From CAMPJM01 sp964440915 (GTDB lineage: Bacteria; Bacteroidota; Bacteroidia; Cytophagales; Cyclobacteriaceae), in contig CAYTTV010000014.1 in assembly GCA_964440915.1 (NCBI GenBank), positions 9,354 through 73,353 of the forward strand: a DNA stretch of 64,000 nucleotides, given 5' to 3'. This document shows, one piece after another, positions 8,681 through 16,677 of this stretch (within the stretch, counting starts at the first letter, position 1; each line of letters opens with the position of its first letter). The notes beneath the pieces were generated by a model. That model did not search any database. It had not been told where the DNA came from and saw nothing but the letters and a program-made list of their open reading frames with translations. The position numbers were made by a program, and so were the translations under genes.

Positions 8681-8902
8681 TTAATCTGGCCTTGCAGGCT
8701 TCAATGCCTCTATTATATATTCAAACTCATCGTGCTCATTTGCTTTTTGAATAGCCTCGTTTAGTTTATCCCCTTCTAAAACTACAGAGCTGTATACTTT
8801 TGAATTTTCAATGGCACTTCTTTTTTCCTTTCTTTTGATAGGGCCTGGATTTTCTGTAGGCGCTATTAAGGAGAACAGGCTGTCTTCGATTGCTTTTCTC
8901 AT
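8681..8902 (-). CDS. Small hypothetical protein
   Basis: A possible 73-residue protein (start MRKAIEDSLF at 8902; the frame is open further, to an ATG at 8953). It is hydrophilic, rich in Glu, Lys and Ala, with no signal or membrane segment and no family I recognise. It ends just beyond the esterase terminator, convergent with it. Only its codon pattern and balanced composition argue that it is real. Confidence 0.35.
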   Translation of the reverse strand: MRKAIEDSLFSLIAPTENPGPIKRKEKRSAIENSKVYSSVVLEGDKLNEAIQKANEHDEFEYIIEALKPARPD

Positions 8903-9045
8903 TCTTGAGTTGTTTGAGTAGTGTTTAAAAAATGGCCGCTTAACTGTGCACAAAGGTCAAAAAAAATCTATCGCCCCAATATCACCATTTCTAATGAGTT
9001 TTCGTTTTACTACATAATAGGGATTTTTTAAGGTCACATAACCTT

Positions 9046-9053
9046 TAGCTTTG
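9046..9053 (+). promoter_or_regulatory. Candidate -7 element upstream of the DKNYY lipoprotein
   Basis: TAGCTTTG matches TAnnTTTG, 94 bases before the 9147 start. No clear TTTG lies at the right upstream spacing. Confidence 0.3.
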
Positions 9054-9146
9054 TCCCATACTCATATGAAATATGTGCCAAGGTAAAAGGCACTACGAGC
9101 GCATGTTCATAACTAAGCATGACTTGCGGTCTTATCAAAGCAAAAC

Positions 9147-9575
9147 ATGTACACAGGATTGATTAAAAATGCCCTTTTATTTTTTTGTGTCCTCCTTCAA
9201 GCGTGCTTCTCACATTTTTTGGGGGAGGTAGACGAGCATGTTTCGGATTCCTATTATTATGTAAAGGAAACGGGAAAAATCGTCTACTTCCCTGGAGGAG
9301 ACTTAACGGATACAAATTATGAAATACTTGATGCAGATAAAGCTACTTTCAGGCCAATAGCGAGAGATTTCGGAAAAGACAAAAATCATATCTTCTATAA
9401 AGCCGAGAAGTTGCCACAGGTAGATTATTTCACCCTGATAGGGGAGGAGGCTACAATCAAAAATCAGGAAGTGTATGCTATCAATCGCTTTGATATTGAA
9501 GCGTTCTCTGACACCAGGTCAGACCGATATGCACGAACAGGAAAGGCTTATTCTAAAAATCATGCAAAGGAATAG
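9147..9575 (+). CDS. DKNYY-type lipoprotein
   Basis: A 142-residue protein with a lipoprotein signal (LLQAC) and one or two copies of the DKNYY-family repeat, seen as DFGKDKNHIFYKAEKL followed by YFTLIGEEATIKNQEVYA. In this family short beta units alternate with DxxxVYY-like turns. Function of the family is not established; it is exported and common in Bacteroidota and Fusobacteria. It is convergent with the next small gene. Confidence 0.65.
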   Translation: MYTGLIKNALLFFCVLLQACFSHFLGEVDEHVSDSYYYVKETGKIVYFPGGDLTDTNYEILDADKATFRPIARDFGKDKNHIFYKAEKLPQVDYFTLIGEEATIKNQEVYAINRFDIEAFSDTRSDRYARTGKAYSKNHAKE

Positions 9576-9603
9576 TTTGCCTAAAAAGCTGGCTTAAAAT
9601 ACT

Positions 9604-9900
9604 TCAAACGGTTATACCTAAAACATACAATGTGGCAAGTGTAATGGCTAAAAATAATGCCGCTGCCGTCATTATATAAGCATTTCTGACTTTTCGGATC
9701 AAGACCTTGTTTTGCAAAGTCATTTGCTGCAAGAGTGCCGACTGTTGAGACTGTATGGATTCAAGCTTGGCAATTCTTTCTTCGAGTGCTTGGGCGCTTC
9801 CCGTCACCGTATCCTCTTTTTTGGTTTTTTTATATAGGCTATGCGCTACGTCTGCCATGGTCACGCTTGCCGCTATGATTTGTCCCCAAGGTATCATCAT
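9604..9900 (-). CDS. Small membrane protein with coiled coil and C-terminal TM
   Basis: A 98-residue protein of unknown function. Residues about 36-66 form a Gln/Leu/Glu-rich coiled coil and residues about 73-96 a single hydrophobic segment near the C-terminus. The start has two ATG codons in a row. It is convergent with the DKNYY gene and divergent from the BatA-like gene. The clear domain layout supports a real gene; I do not recognise the family. Confidence 0.55.
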   Translation of the reverse strand: MMIPWGQIIAASVTMADVAHSLYKKTKKEDTVTGSAQALEERIAKLESIQSQQSALLQQMTLQNKVLIRKVRNAYIMTAAALFLAITLATLYVLGITV

Positions 9901-10004
9901 TGCATTTTATCAGTTAAATCTTCATTTTTGTTGCTTATTATCCAATCCTATAATAAGGCGATTTCCTTATTAAGTGTTGTTGATGTTTCGTACTTTTATG
10001 CCCA

Positions 10005-12002
10005 ATGAATTTTCTGTATCCACAACTACTTTTTGGTTTAGCAGCACTGGTCATTCCCGTAATCATCCACCTTTTTAATTTCCGAAGAACCAAGAAAGTT
10101 TATTTTTCCAGCAACAGATTCTTACGCAATATACAAAAATCAAGCAGCTCACGGTTGAAGCTAAAGCATTGGTTGATACTGGCCTCCAGGTTGTTGTTTA
10201 TATTTTTTCTTGTTCTGGCCTTTGCCCAGCCTTTTTATTCGTCTCAGGAGGCACCTGGAGAGCTGGTGAAAGTTTATGTGGACAACTCCTATAGCATGTC
10301 CAATCCAACGGAAGATAACATTGCGGCCTTAGATGTGGCCATAGAAAGTGTACAGGCGCTGGTAGGGCAATACCCTAAGCACACGCAGTACCAACTTCTG
10401 ACCAATGAGTTCTTTACCACATCTGAACGAGCCATGCGATCCGATAAGCTGTTGGATGCTTTGACAGAGATCCGATTTTCTCCTGTATCCAGAAGCATCG
10501 ATAACGTTTTGAGCCGGTTGCAGATCACAAGAAACTCAGATGAAACTGCAGATATCTATATTTTTTCTGATTTTCAGAGATCAACTTCGATGTCGAATGA
10601 GCGGCCTTCAATGGATAGCAGTCAGCATTTTTATTTGGCTCCTATCAATTTTAAAGCTGTCGCGAACTTGTTTGTCGATTCGGTGTATTTATCCAACCCC
10701 TATTTGTTGGCCAATAATGCCAACGCTATTCATGTGAAACTGCGGAATAATGGCCCTGAAACAGCAGAAGAAGTTATTGTGAAACTTACGATCAATGATG
10801 TACAGGTGGCTACGGCTGGAGCAACGGTCAATCCTATGTCATCCACGACAGTCCAGTTCGATATTAATTTTAATCTATCTGATGTCAATAGCGGTAAAAT
10901 TTCATTTGAAGATTTTCCAGTAACCTATGACAATGAATTTTACTTTGCGCTTAACACAACACAGAAAATCGACATATTGGAGATAAAAGGAGAAAAAGCT
11001 TCTGACGTGCTCTCCAAAGTGTATGGCAACGAGCAGTTGTTTGATTTTCTGTCCTTTAGCATCCACAACCTTGATTATAATTTGATCAAGGAGGCCGACA
11101 TTGTTTTTCTAAATGAAGTAAATGCTGCTCCGGCGACGCTTATTCCTCATCTGCAGCAATATGTGGAAGACGACGGGCATGTTGTGATCGTTTTTGGGGA
11201 ACAGCCTTCTTTAGACCATTTTTCTTTTTTCGGGCTTCCTGAACCTTTAAGGCCAAGTAATGCGGGCAATCTTTCTTTGCAGCGCATTGCTCAACCAGAT
11301 TTGTCCAATCCTTTCTTCGACAATATTTTTGAAGCCACGGGAGAGGCCATAGCCATGCCTACAGCTGTGGGCACGGTGGCGTGGGGAAGTGCTGGAATGG
11401 ATATTTTGGTGTTTAGCAATGGGACGCCATACATCTCTAGAAGTGTGTTGGACAACCTATATTACATCGGCGGTCCCTTACGAGATGAGTTTTCCAGCTT
11501 TCATAACCATGCCCTTTTTGTCCCGATCATGTATCGCTTGGCGGCCTTGAGTCAGTCTGTCAGTGAAGACCTATATCACTATATCGATCAGCCGCAGTTT
11601 GCCATTAAAAAAGGGAGTATAACATCCCATGATGTGGCAAAACTGGCGAGCGGAAGCCAAGAGATTATTCCTTCCCAGATGATTTTGGGCAATAGGGTGG
11701 TGTTTGAAGTACCGAAATATACATTAGCGCCTGGCTTTTATTCACTAGAAAACATTGAAGGGCTACAAAAAACTTTGGCTTTCAACTATAACAAAACAGA
11801 GTCCTATCTGGAGCAGATGACGATAAAGGAGCTGAACGATTATTTTGGCGGGTCGGCCACCATTTACGACAATAGCAGTGTGGACACTTTTAGAGCCGCT
11901 ATAAAAGAAAGGAACGAAGGAAGAGGGCTTTGGAAGCATTGTTTGATGCTTGCTTTATCGTTTTTGTTGATTGAGATACTGCTGATTAGACTGATGAAGT
12001 AA
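10005..12002 (+). CDS. BatA-like/vWA membrane protein
   Basis: A 665-residue protein opening with the BatA N-terminal domain (two TM segments about 5-24 and 57-77, joined by the HLFNFRRTKKVYFSS motif). A von Willebrand A-like region follows with a DNSYSM sequence that resembles the DxSxS metal site (about residue 92), then long beta-rich extracytoplasmic domains and a final TM segment near 645-662. BatA-type proteins are linked to the aerotolerance/MoxR group; the exact function is unknown. It lies directly upstream of the dihydroorotase-like gene with the dispersed repeat between them. Confidence 0.75.
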   Translation: MNFLYPQLLFGLAALVIPVIIHLFNFRRTKKVYFSSNRFLRNIQKSSSSRLKLKHWLILASRLLFIFFLVLAFAQPFYSSQEAPGELVKVYVDNSYSMSNPTEDNIAALDVAIESVQALVGQYPKHTQYQLLTNEFFTTSERAMRSDKLLDALTEIRFSPVSRSIDNVLSRLQITRNSDETADIYIFSDFQRSTSMSNERPSMDSSQHFYLAPINFKAVANLFVDSVYLSNPYLLANNANAIHVKLRNNGPETAEEVIVKLTINDVQVATAGATVNPMSSTTVQFDINFNLSDVNSGKISFEDFPVTYDNEFYFALNTTQKIDILEIKGEKASDVLSKVYGNEQLFDFLSFSIHNLDYNLIKEADIVFLNEVNAAPATLIPHLQQYVEDDGHVVIVFGEQPSLDHFSFFGLPEPLRPSNAGNLSLQRIAQPDLSNPFFDNIFEATGEAIAMPTAVGTVAWGSAGMDILVFSNGTPYISRSVLDNLYYIGGPLRDEFSSFHNHALFVPIMYRLAALSQSVSEDLYHYIDQPQFAIKKGSITSHDVAKLASGSQEIIPSQMILGNRVVFEVPKYTLAPGFYSLENIEGLQKTLAFNYNKTESYLEQMTIKELNDYFGGSATIYDNSSVDTFRAAIKERNEGRGLWKHCLMLALSFLLIEILLIRLMK

Positions 12003-12146
12003 TGGATAGGGAGGTTGCTGTAATTTCCCCTGCATTATTATGGGGGAAGGATTGAAGAATTAATCTTTTGCTATATTGGAGAGAACTTCTGCATCTTTTG
12101 ATATTTTTGCATGGGGTGTGAAATGAAGAGGCAGGGACGGTACGGA

Positions 12147-12242
12147 GGTAGGAGCGGCCAGGATAGCAGTGGAAACCCCGCCAAGGGAGGGCGCGTGCGG
12201 ATGGGCGGAGTTGTAGCGGATAGCCTGAAAAGCCGCCCAAAT
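12147..12242 (+). repeat. Dispersed intergenic repeat, copy A
   Basis: About 96 bp, from GGAGCGGCCAGGATAGCAGT to GCCGCCCAAAT. It shares its start (GATAGcAGTGGAAAcCCCGC) and end (TTGtAGCGgATAGCC...CGCCCAAAT) with three other copies at 46073-46219, 52971-53058 and 57914-58000. It is G+C-rich compared with its surroundings. No credible gene occupies 12003-12296. Confidence 0.7.
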
Positions 12243-12296
12243 CATTAGAATAGAAAAACTGGGTAAAGAAATGGGAACTATAAACACATTGGGTAG

Positions 12297-13577
12297 ATGG
12301 ATATATTGCTAAAGCAGGTAGAGATTGTGGATAGGCAGTCTCCTTGGCATGGGAAAAAGGTGAACATAGGCCTGAAAGATGGGCGGATCGTAGCCGTGGG
12401 AGATGAAGAGCCAGAGGCAGAGAAAATAATAGATGCTCAGGGTTTGATGCTGTCTATTGGTTGGGCCGACATGCAGGCCAATTTTGCTGATCCTGGGCAC
12501 GAGCACAAGGAGGATTTAACCTCGGGTGCATCGGCTGCTGCCAAGGGAGGCTTTACGGATGTAGCCTTGGTTCCCAACACCAATCCGGCTGTCCAGTCGA
12601 AGAATGAAATAACCTATATACACTCTAGAAATGGAAGGCTGGTAACGCAACTGCATGCTATAGGGGCGGTGACGCTGGATACAAAAGGGGAGGAATTGAC
12701 AGAGATGATTGATATGTACGAGGCGGGAGCGGTAGCTTTTTCGGACGGGGAAAACCCGCTTTGGCATACGGATATCTGCTTGAAAGCCCTGCTTTATCTG
12801 CAGAAGTTTGATGGTTTGTTGATCAACAAACCATATGACAGGCTGCTGACAGCTTTTGGCACAATGCACGAAGGGGTAAATAGCACGATCATGGGTATGA
12901 AAGGCATGCCATCGTTGGCGGAAGAATTGGCGATAACGCGAGATTTGGATATTCTGACCTATACGGGTGGCAAGTTGCATTTTTCAAACATATCGACTGC
13001 CGGTTCGGTGGAGCTGATCAGGAAGGCGAAGGAAAGGGGACTGGACGTGACATGTGATGTGGCGGCACATCAACTGATGTTTAATGACGGGTCATTTCCT
13101 GATTTTGATACAAATTACAAGGTAAACCCGCCCTTTAGGACCCAAACCGATGTGGATGCTTTGGTGGAAGGCTTGAAAGACGGTACGATAGATGTGATTG
13201 TGTCGGGACATTCGCCTCAAGATGAAGAAAGTAAAAAGTTGGAGTTTGATAATGCCGAGTTTGGGATAATTGGCTTGCAGACAGTGCTGCCAATATTGGT
13301 ACACCTTGGTGATAAGTTGGACTTGGCTACCGCATTAGAAAAGATTACGGTGGCACCGAGAAAACGACTGGGGCTGGAAGTGCCTAAAATAGAGGTGGGT
13401 GAAGAGGCCAATCTTACGTTATTTGACCCGAAAGAAAAATGGGTTTTGGACGACCGTACGAATAAGTCTAAATCTAAGAATTCGCCTTTTTATAACAAGG
13501 AGCTTGTGGGCCGGCCATTGGCTGTGTTTAACAAAGGAAAGTATATGATAGATGAGCGTTTGCTTAGTACAGTATAA
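12297..13577 (+). CDS. Dihydroorotase-like protein, predicted non-catalytic (PyrC'-type)
   Basis: A 426-residue amidohydrolase of the type I dihydroorotase family by length and overall pattern (GADMQANFADPG, KLHFSNIST, C-terminal ANLTLFDP). The metal-site motif DxHxHxREPG reads DMQANFADPG (58-67), so both His are lost, and the catalytic Asp of TDHAPH is Gly in SGHSPQ (303-308). Only one conserved His, in LHFSNIS, remains. Such PyrC'/PyrX proteins are known as inactive partners that support aspartate transcarbamoylase. It is therefore not expected to convert carbamoyl-aspartate itself. It heads a group with the two DUF4199 genes 9 and 34 bases apart. Confidence 0.82.
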   Translation: MDILLKQVEIVDRQSPWHGKKVNIGLKDGRIVAVGDEEPEAEKIIDAQGLMLSIGWADMQANFADPGHEHKEDLTSGASAAAKGGFTDVALVPNTNPAVQSKNEITYIHSRNGRLVTQLHAIGAVTLDTKGEELTEMIDMYEAGAVAFSDGENPLWHTDICLKALLYLQKFDGLLINKPYDRLLTAFGTMHEGVNSTIMGMKGMPSLAEELAITRDLDILTYTGGKLHFSNISTAGSVELIRKAKERGLDVTCDVAAHQLMFNDGSFPDFDTNYKVNPPFRTQTDVDALVEGLKDGTIDVIVSGHSPQDEESKKLEFDNAEFGIIGLQTVLPILVHLGDKLDLATALEKITVAPRKRLGLEVPKIEVGEEANLTLFDPKEKWVLDDRTNKSKSKNSPFYNKELVGRPLAVFNKGKYMIDERLLSTV

Positions 13578-13586
13578 AGATTACAG

Positions 13587-14108
13587 ATGAAAACTTTGCG
13601 TCCTATATATGCTGTTCCTTTGAAGTTCGGGTTAGTGGGTGGTGCCATGTCGGCGCTGTTGTTTGCTAGTATTTATTTCTTTGGTAAAAATCCGTTGGTT
13701 GTTTATCGGCAATTTGATTTTGGGTTTCTTTTGTTGCCATTGTTTTTGTTTTTTAGTATCAGGGAGTTTAGAGACTTTGGTAATAATCGCGAATTGCGTT
13801 TTTGGCAGGGCATGACGGTAGGGTTTCTCACTTATATTGGCATTGCCTTCATTTCTGCACTTTTTGTTTGGGTGTTTGTCAGTTTTGTAGACGACCAATT
13901 ATTGGCAGGCTATATTGCTGATCGGATCAGGCTCTTAACCATCATGAAAGACGAAATGGTTGTACGGATGGGGGAAGCAGTTTATGAAAGGGCATATTCG
14001 GAAGTTGAGGGTATCAATGCCCTAGAGGTTGCTGCGGATGATTTTTTGAAAAAAATTTTTATTGGATTATTTCTAACTATTTTAATAAGTGTATTTTTAA
14101 GAAAATAA
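13587..14108 (+). CDS. DUF4199 membrane protein (first copy)
   Basis: A 173-residue protein with four hydrophobic segments (about 11-30, 42-60, 79-102 and 153-171) and an acidic stretch between the third and fourth, the layout of the DUF4199 family, which is largely confined to Bacteroidota. Function is unknown. It begins nine bases after the dihydroorotase-like gene and is followed by a second, diverged DUF4199 gene, pointing to an old tandem duplication. Confidence 0.7.
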   Translation: MKTLRPIYAVPLKFGLVGGAMSALLFASIYFFGKNPLVVYRQFDFGFLLLPLFLFFSIREFRDFGNNRELRFWQGMTVGFLTYIGIAFISALFVWVFVSFVDDQLLAGYIADRIRLLTIMKDEMVVRMGEAVYERAYSEVEGINALEVAADDFLKKIFIGLFLTILISVFLRK

Positions 14109-14142
14109 TCTTTATTCGTTTCATCCTTAAACATTAAATAAT

Positions 14143-14661
14143 ATGGAAGAGAAATCTACTTTATGGCCGATCGGATTCAGGGTTGGTGTTATCCTTGCCT
14201 TGGCTTTGATTATCTATTCAATGCTGCTTCAGGTAACTGGCATGGTTACCAATCAAGCTTTGGGCATTGTAGCTTATGTGATATACATAATTGGTATTGT
14301 ATGGGCGCACAAAACCTATAAAGAATCGGGCGACGGTTACATGTCCTATGGACAAGGATTGGGCCTAGGAATGATCGTTTCAGGAGTGGCTGGGCTTATA
14401 TCCTCCCTTTTTAGCTATTTTTATTTGAAATTCATCGATGATTCTATGTTGAGCGAAATATTGAATCAATCGCGGATAGCTTTGGAAGAGCAAGGGATGG
14501 ACGATGAGCAAATTGAGCAAGCATTGGCCATGACGCAAAAATTTACCACTCCCGAAATGCTTATGATTTGGGGCGTATTCGGCGCATTGTTGATGGGGTT
14601 GATTTTTTCTTTAGTCATAAGTGCCTTTACAAAAAAAACAAATCCTGAGTTGCAATATTAA
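14143..14661 (+). CDS. DUF4199 membrane protein (second copy)
   Basis: A 172-residue protein with four hydrophobic segments and the DUF4199 core pattern: HKTYKESGDGYMSYGQGLGL after the second segment and an acidic helix with EQGMDDEQIEQA before the last. It is similar in plan to the preceding gene but diverged. It ends five bases before the glycosyltransferase start, so the block pyrC'-DUF4199-DUF4199-glycosyltransferase is probably one operon, an order I recall from other Cytophagales genomes. Confidence 0.75.
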   Translation: MEEKSTLWPIGFRVGVILALALIIYSMLLQVTGMVTNQALGIVAYVIYIIGIVWAHKTYKESGDGYMSYGQGLGLGMIVSGVAGLISSLFSYFYLKFIDDSMLSEILNQSRIALEEQGMDDEQIEQALAMTQKFTTPEMLMIWGVFGALLMGLIFSLVISAFTKKTNPELQY

Positions 14662-14666
14662 ATCGG

Positions 14667-15632
14667 ATGAATGTGGATATGGATATTTCTGTTGTAGTGC
14701 CATTGTATAATGAGGAAGAATCTATTGCCGAACTGTGCAGTTGGATTAGGGATGTGATGGAGCAGCATGGCTTTACATATGAAATAATCTTGGTGGATGA
14801 TGGCAGCACAGATAACTCTTGGGCGATTATAGAAGACTTGGGAAGGGAAAACCCTCGTGTCAAGGGGGTGAGTTTTTCTCGCAACTATGGGAAATCTGCT
14901 GCTTTGGACACGGGCTTTGACTACTGCTCGGGCAAAGTGGTCATCACGATGGACGCTGACTTGCAGGATAGTCCAGACGAAATCCCAGCGCTATACAAGA
15001 TGATTGTAGAAAAGAACTATGACTTGGTATCGGGATGGAAAAAGAAGCGGTACGACCCTATAGCCAAGACCGTTCCTTCTAAGTTCTTTAATTATATCAC
15101 GAGTCTTATTTCCGGTATCGATATTCATGACTTCAACTGTGGATTGAAAGCGTATAAGGCACGCGTAGTAAAAAGCATAGAGGTATATGGCGAAATGCAT
15201 CGCTATATACCTGTTATCGCCAAATGGAATGGCTTTTATAGGATTACCGAAAAGGTGGTGCAGCACAGACCCAGAAAATATGGCGTGACCAAATTTGGTA
15301 TGGAGCGCTTTGTCTTTGGCTTTCTGGATTTGCTTTCAATCACTTTTGTGTACAAGTTTAAAAAGCGGCCGATGCATTTCTTTGGAAGCTTAGGAACACT
15401 CTCCTTTTTCATGGGGCTGATTATTACCATAGGCATCATTTCACAGAAGCTTTACTATTTGTATCACCAACTTCCTGCCAGAGATGTGACGGACCAGCCC
15501 TTGTTCTTTTTGGCATTGGTGGCTTTGATTGTGGGGATGCAGCTCTTCCTCGCCGGTTTCTTGGCCGAATTGATTACACTGAATTCAGGAAAAAAGAGTG
15601 ATTATTTGATTGATGAAAAGATGGGGCTATGA
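14667..15632 (+). CDS. Family 2 glycosyltransferase (GtrB/DPM1-like)
   Basis: A 321-residue inner-membrane glycosyltransferase. The GT-A fold shows VVPLYNEEESI at 10-20, VDDGSTD at 43-49 and the metal-binding DADLQD at 96-101. Two C-terminal TM segments (about 236-258 and 279-304) place it with the polyprenyl-phosphate glycosyltransferases such as GtrB and ArnC-like enzymes. It probably transfers a sugar from a nucleotide donor onto undecaprenyl phosphate. It overlaps the convergent methyltransferase gene by six bases. Confidence 0.85.
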   Translation: MNVDMDISVVVPLYNEEESIAELCSWIRDVMEQHGFTYEIILVDDGSTDNSWAIIEDLGRENPRVKGVSFSRNYGKSAALDTGFDYCSGKVVITMDADLQDSPDEIPALYKMIVEKNYDLVSGWKKKRYDPIAKTVPSKFFNYITSLISGIDIHDFNCGLKAYKARVVKSIEVYGEMHRYIPVIAKWNGFYRITEKVVQHRPRKYGVTKFGMERFVFGFLDLLSITFVYKFKKRPMHFFGSLGTLSFFMGLIITIGIISQKLYYLYHQLPARDVTDQPLFFLALVALIVGMQLFLAGFLAELITLNSGKKSDYLIDEKMGL

Positions 15633-16394
15633 TTTCTGACAGAAATATATAATCTCCTGACCAGGCAAGGCGTAGCGTTCCCGCTGTGGCTCGTCTACTT
15701 CCTGCACAAAATGGTCTATGGTTACTTTAAAGCCCGCTTTCTCCAGTCGCTCATGATAGTCCATGCCGTATAAGCGGAGGTGGTCGCTTTGCAAAAATGC
15801 CTTTTCTCTTTCGGCGGGGCTCGTAATAGCAGCATCTTCATAAGTTTCTGCCCTGCCAAAATCCATGGGAGATTGGATGATGGCCCAACCTCCAGGTTTA
15901 AGCACCCTATACAGTTCTTTCATACATTGGATATCATCTGTCACATGCTCCATCACATGGTTGCAAAAAGTTACATCGAAAGTGCCTTGATCAAATGGAA
16001 TATCATGCAGATCCATTTTTACCTTGGCCAAAGGAGACTCAATGTCGGCGGTAATGTAGTCCAGGTTGGGCATGGCCTCGAACCTTTTGATGAAGCAGAG
16101 CTCTGGCGCTACGTGCAGCACCTTTAGGTCATTCGTAAAAAAGTTGGTTTTTTGCTGTAGGTAGAGCCACATGAGCCTGTGTCGCTCCAAGGCGAGGCAA
16201 GAAGGGCACAGCGCATTGGGACGTGGATTTATCCTGCCATAAGGCAGAAATTTTCTAAAGCGGTGTTGGCATACGGGACATTCTACCTTGTTGCCCTTAT
16301 AAAAAACAGCGAGTATCCGCAGAAAGAAATGACTGAATAGCTGTAGGTACTTGCGTGGAATCTTTCGGATAACAAAGCTGATAATGTATTTCAT
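15627..16394 (-). CDS. SAM-dependent methyltransferase with N-terminal zinc ribbon
   Basis: A 255-residue class I methyltransferase. Residues about 38-70 carry two CxxC pairs (CPVC and CPSC), a likely zinc ribbon, and the rest is a Methyltransferase_11-type Rossmann domain with LHVAPE, DLHDIPF and the CNHVMEHV motif. Similar proteins occur in polysaccharide and lipid modification loci, which fits the convergent glycosyltransferase, but the substrate is not known. The two genes overlap tail to tail by six bases. Confidence 0.78.
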   Translation of the reverse strand: MKYIISFVIRKIPRKYLQLFSHFFLRILAVFYKGNKVECPVCQHRFRKFLPYGRINPRPNALCPSCLALERHRLMWLYLQQKTNFFTNDLKVLHVAPELCFIKRFEAMPNLDYITADIESPLAKVKMDLHDIPFDQGTFDVTFCNHVMEHVTDDIQCMKELYRVLKPGGWAIIQSPMDFGRAETYEDAAITSPAEREKAFLQSDHLRLYGMDYHERLEKAGFKVTIDHFVQEVDEPQRERYALPGQEIIYFCQKS

Positions 16395-16677
16395 TAGATT
16401 GTAGACATTAGACCGTAGATATTAGATTATAGATTATGGATTTTTATCAAACATCTTTCAGGTTCATAGTTAGTAATGAAGGACAGCATGAGTGTGTAAA
16501 AGTTCTGAGTTCATAGTGCTGCCTGACTTTTGCCATCACAGCAATATTTAAAGCTCAAGTTCATTACTTCATTCGCACATTGGTACATCAGTCCATTGGC
16601 ACACTGATTAACGCAAATTTTTCAATTCAAAATTAACATCAAAACTTAAAACTCCGCTCCATCAGCTCATTAGTACA
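16395..16677. repeat. Degenerate tandem intergenic repeats
   Basis: A 283-bp gene-free stretch of low-complexity units. 16395-16440 repeats a TAGATTrTAGA-like unit. 16570-16612 and 16669-16680 repeat a CATTGGtACATCAGt unit. The second unit reappears in reverse at about 43028-43100. The rest holds nothing I can identify. Confidence 0.5.

Noticed and set aside
12060..12287. Minus-strand ORF (75 codons) between the BatA-like and dihydroorotase-like genes
   Set aside because: Lies over dispersed repeat copy A, with Pro/Ser-rich sequence from its G+C-rich DNA; no start signal.
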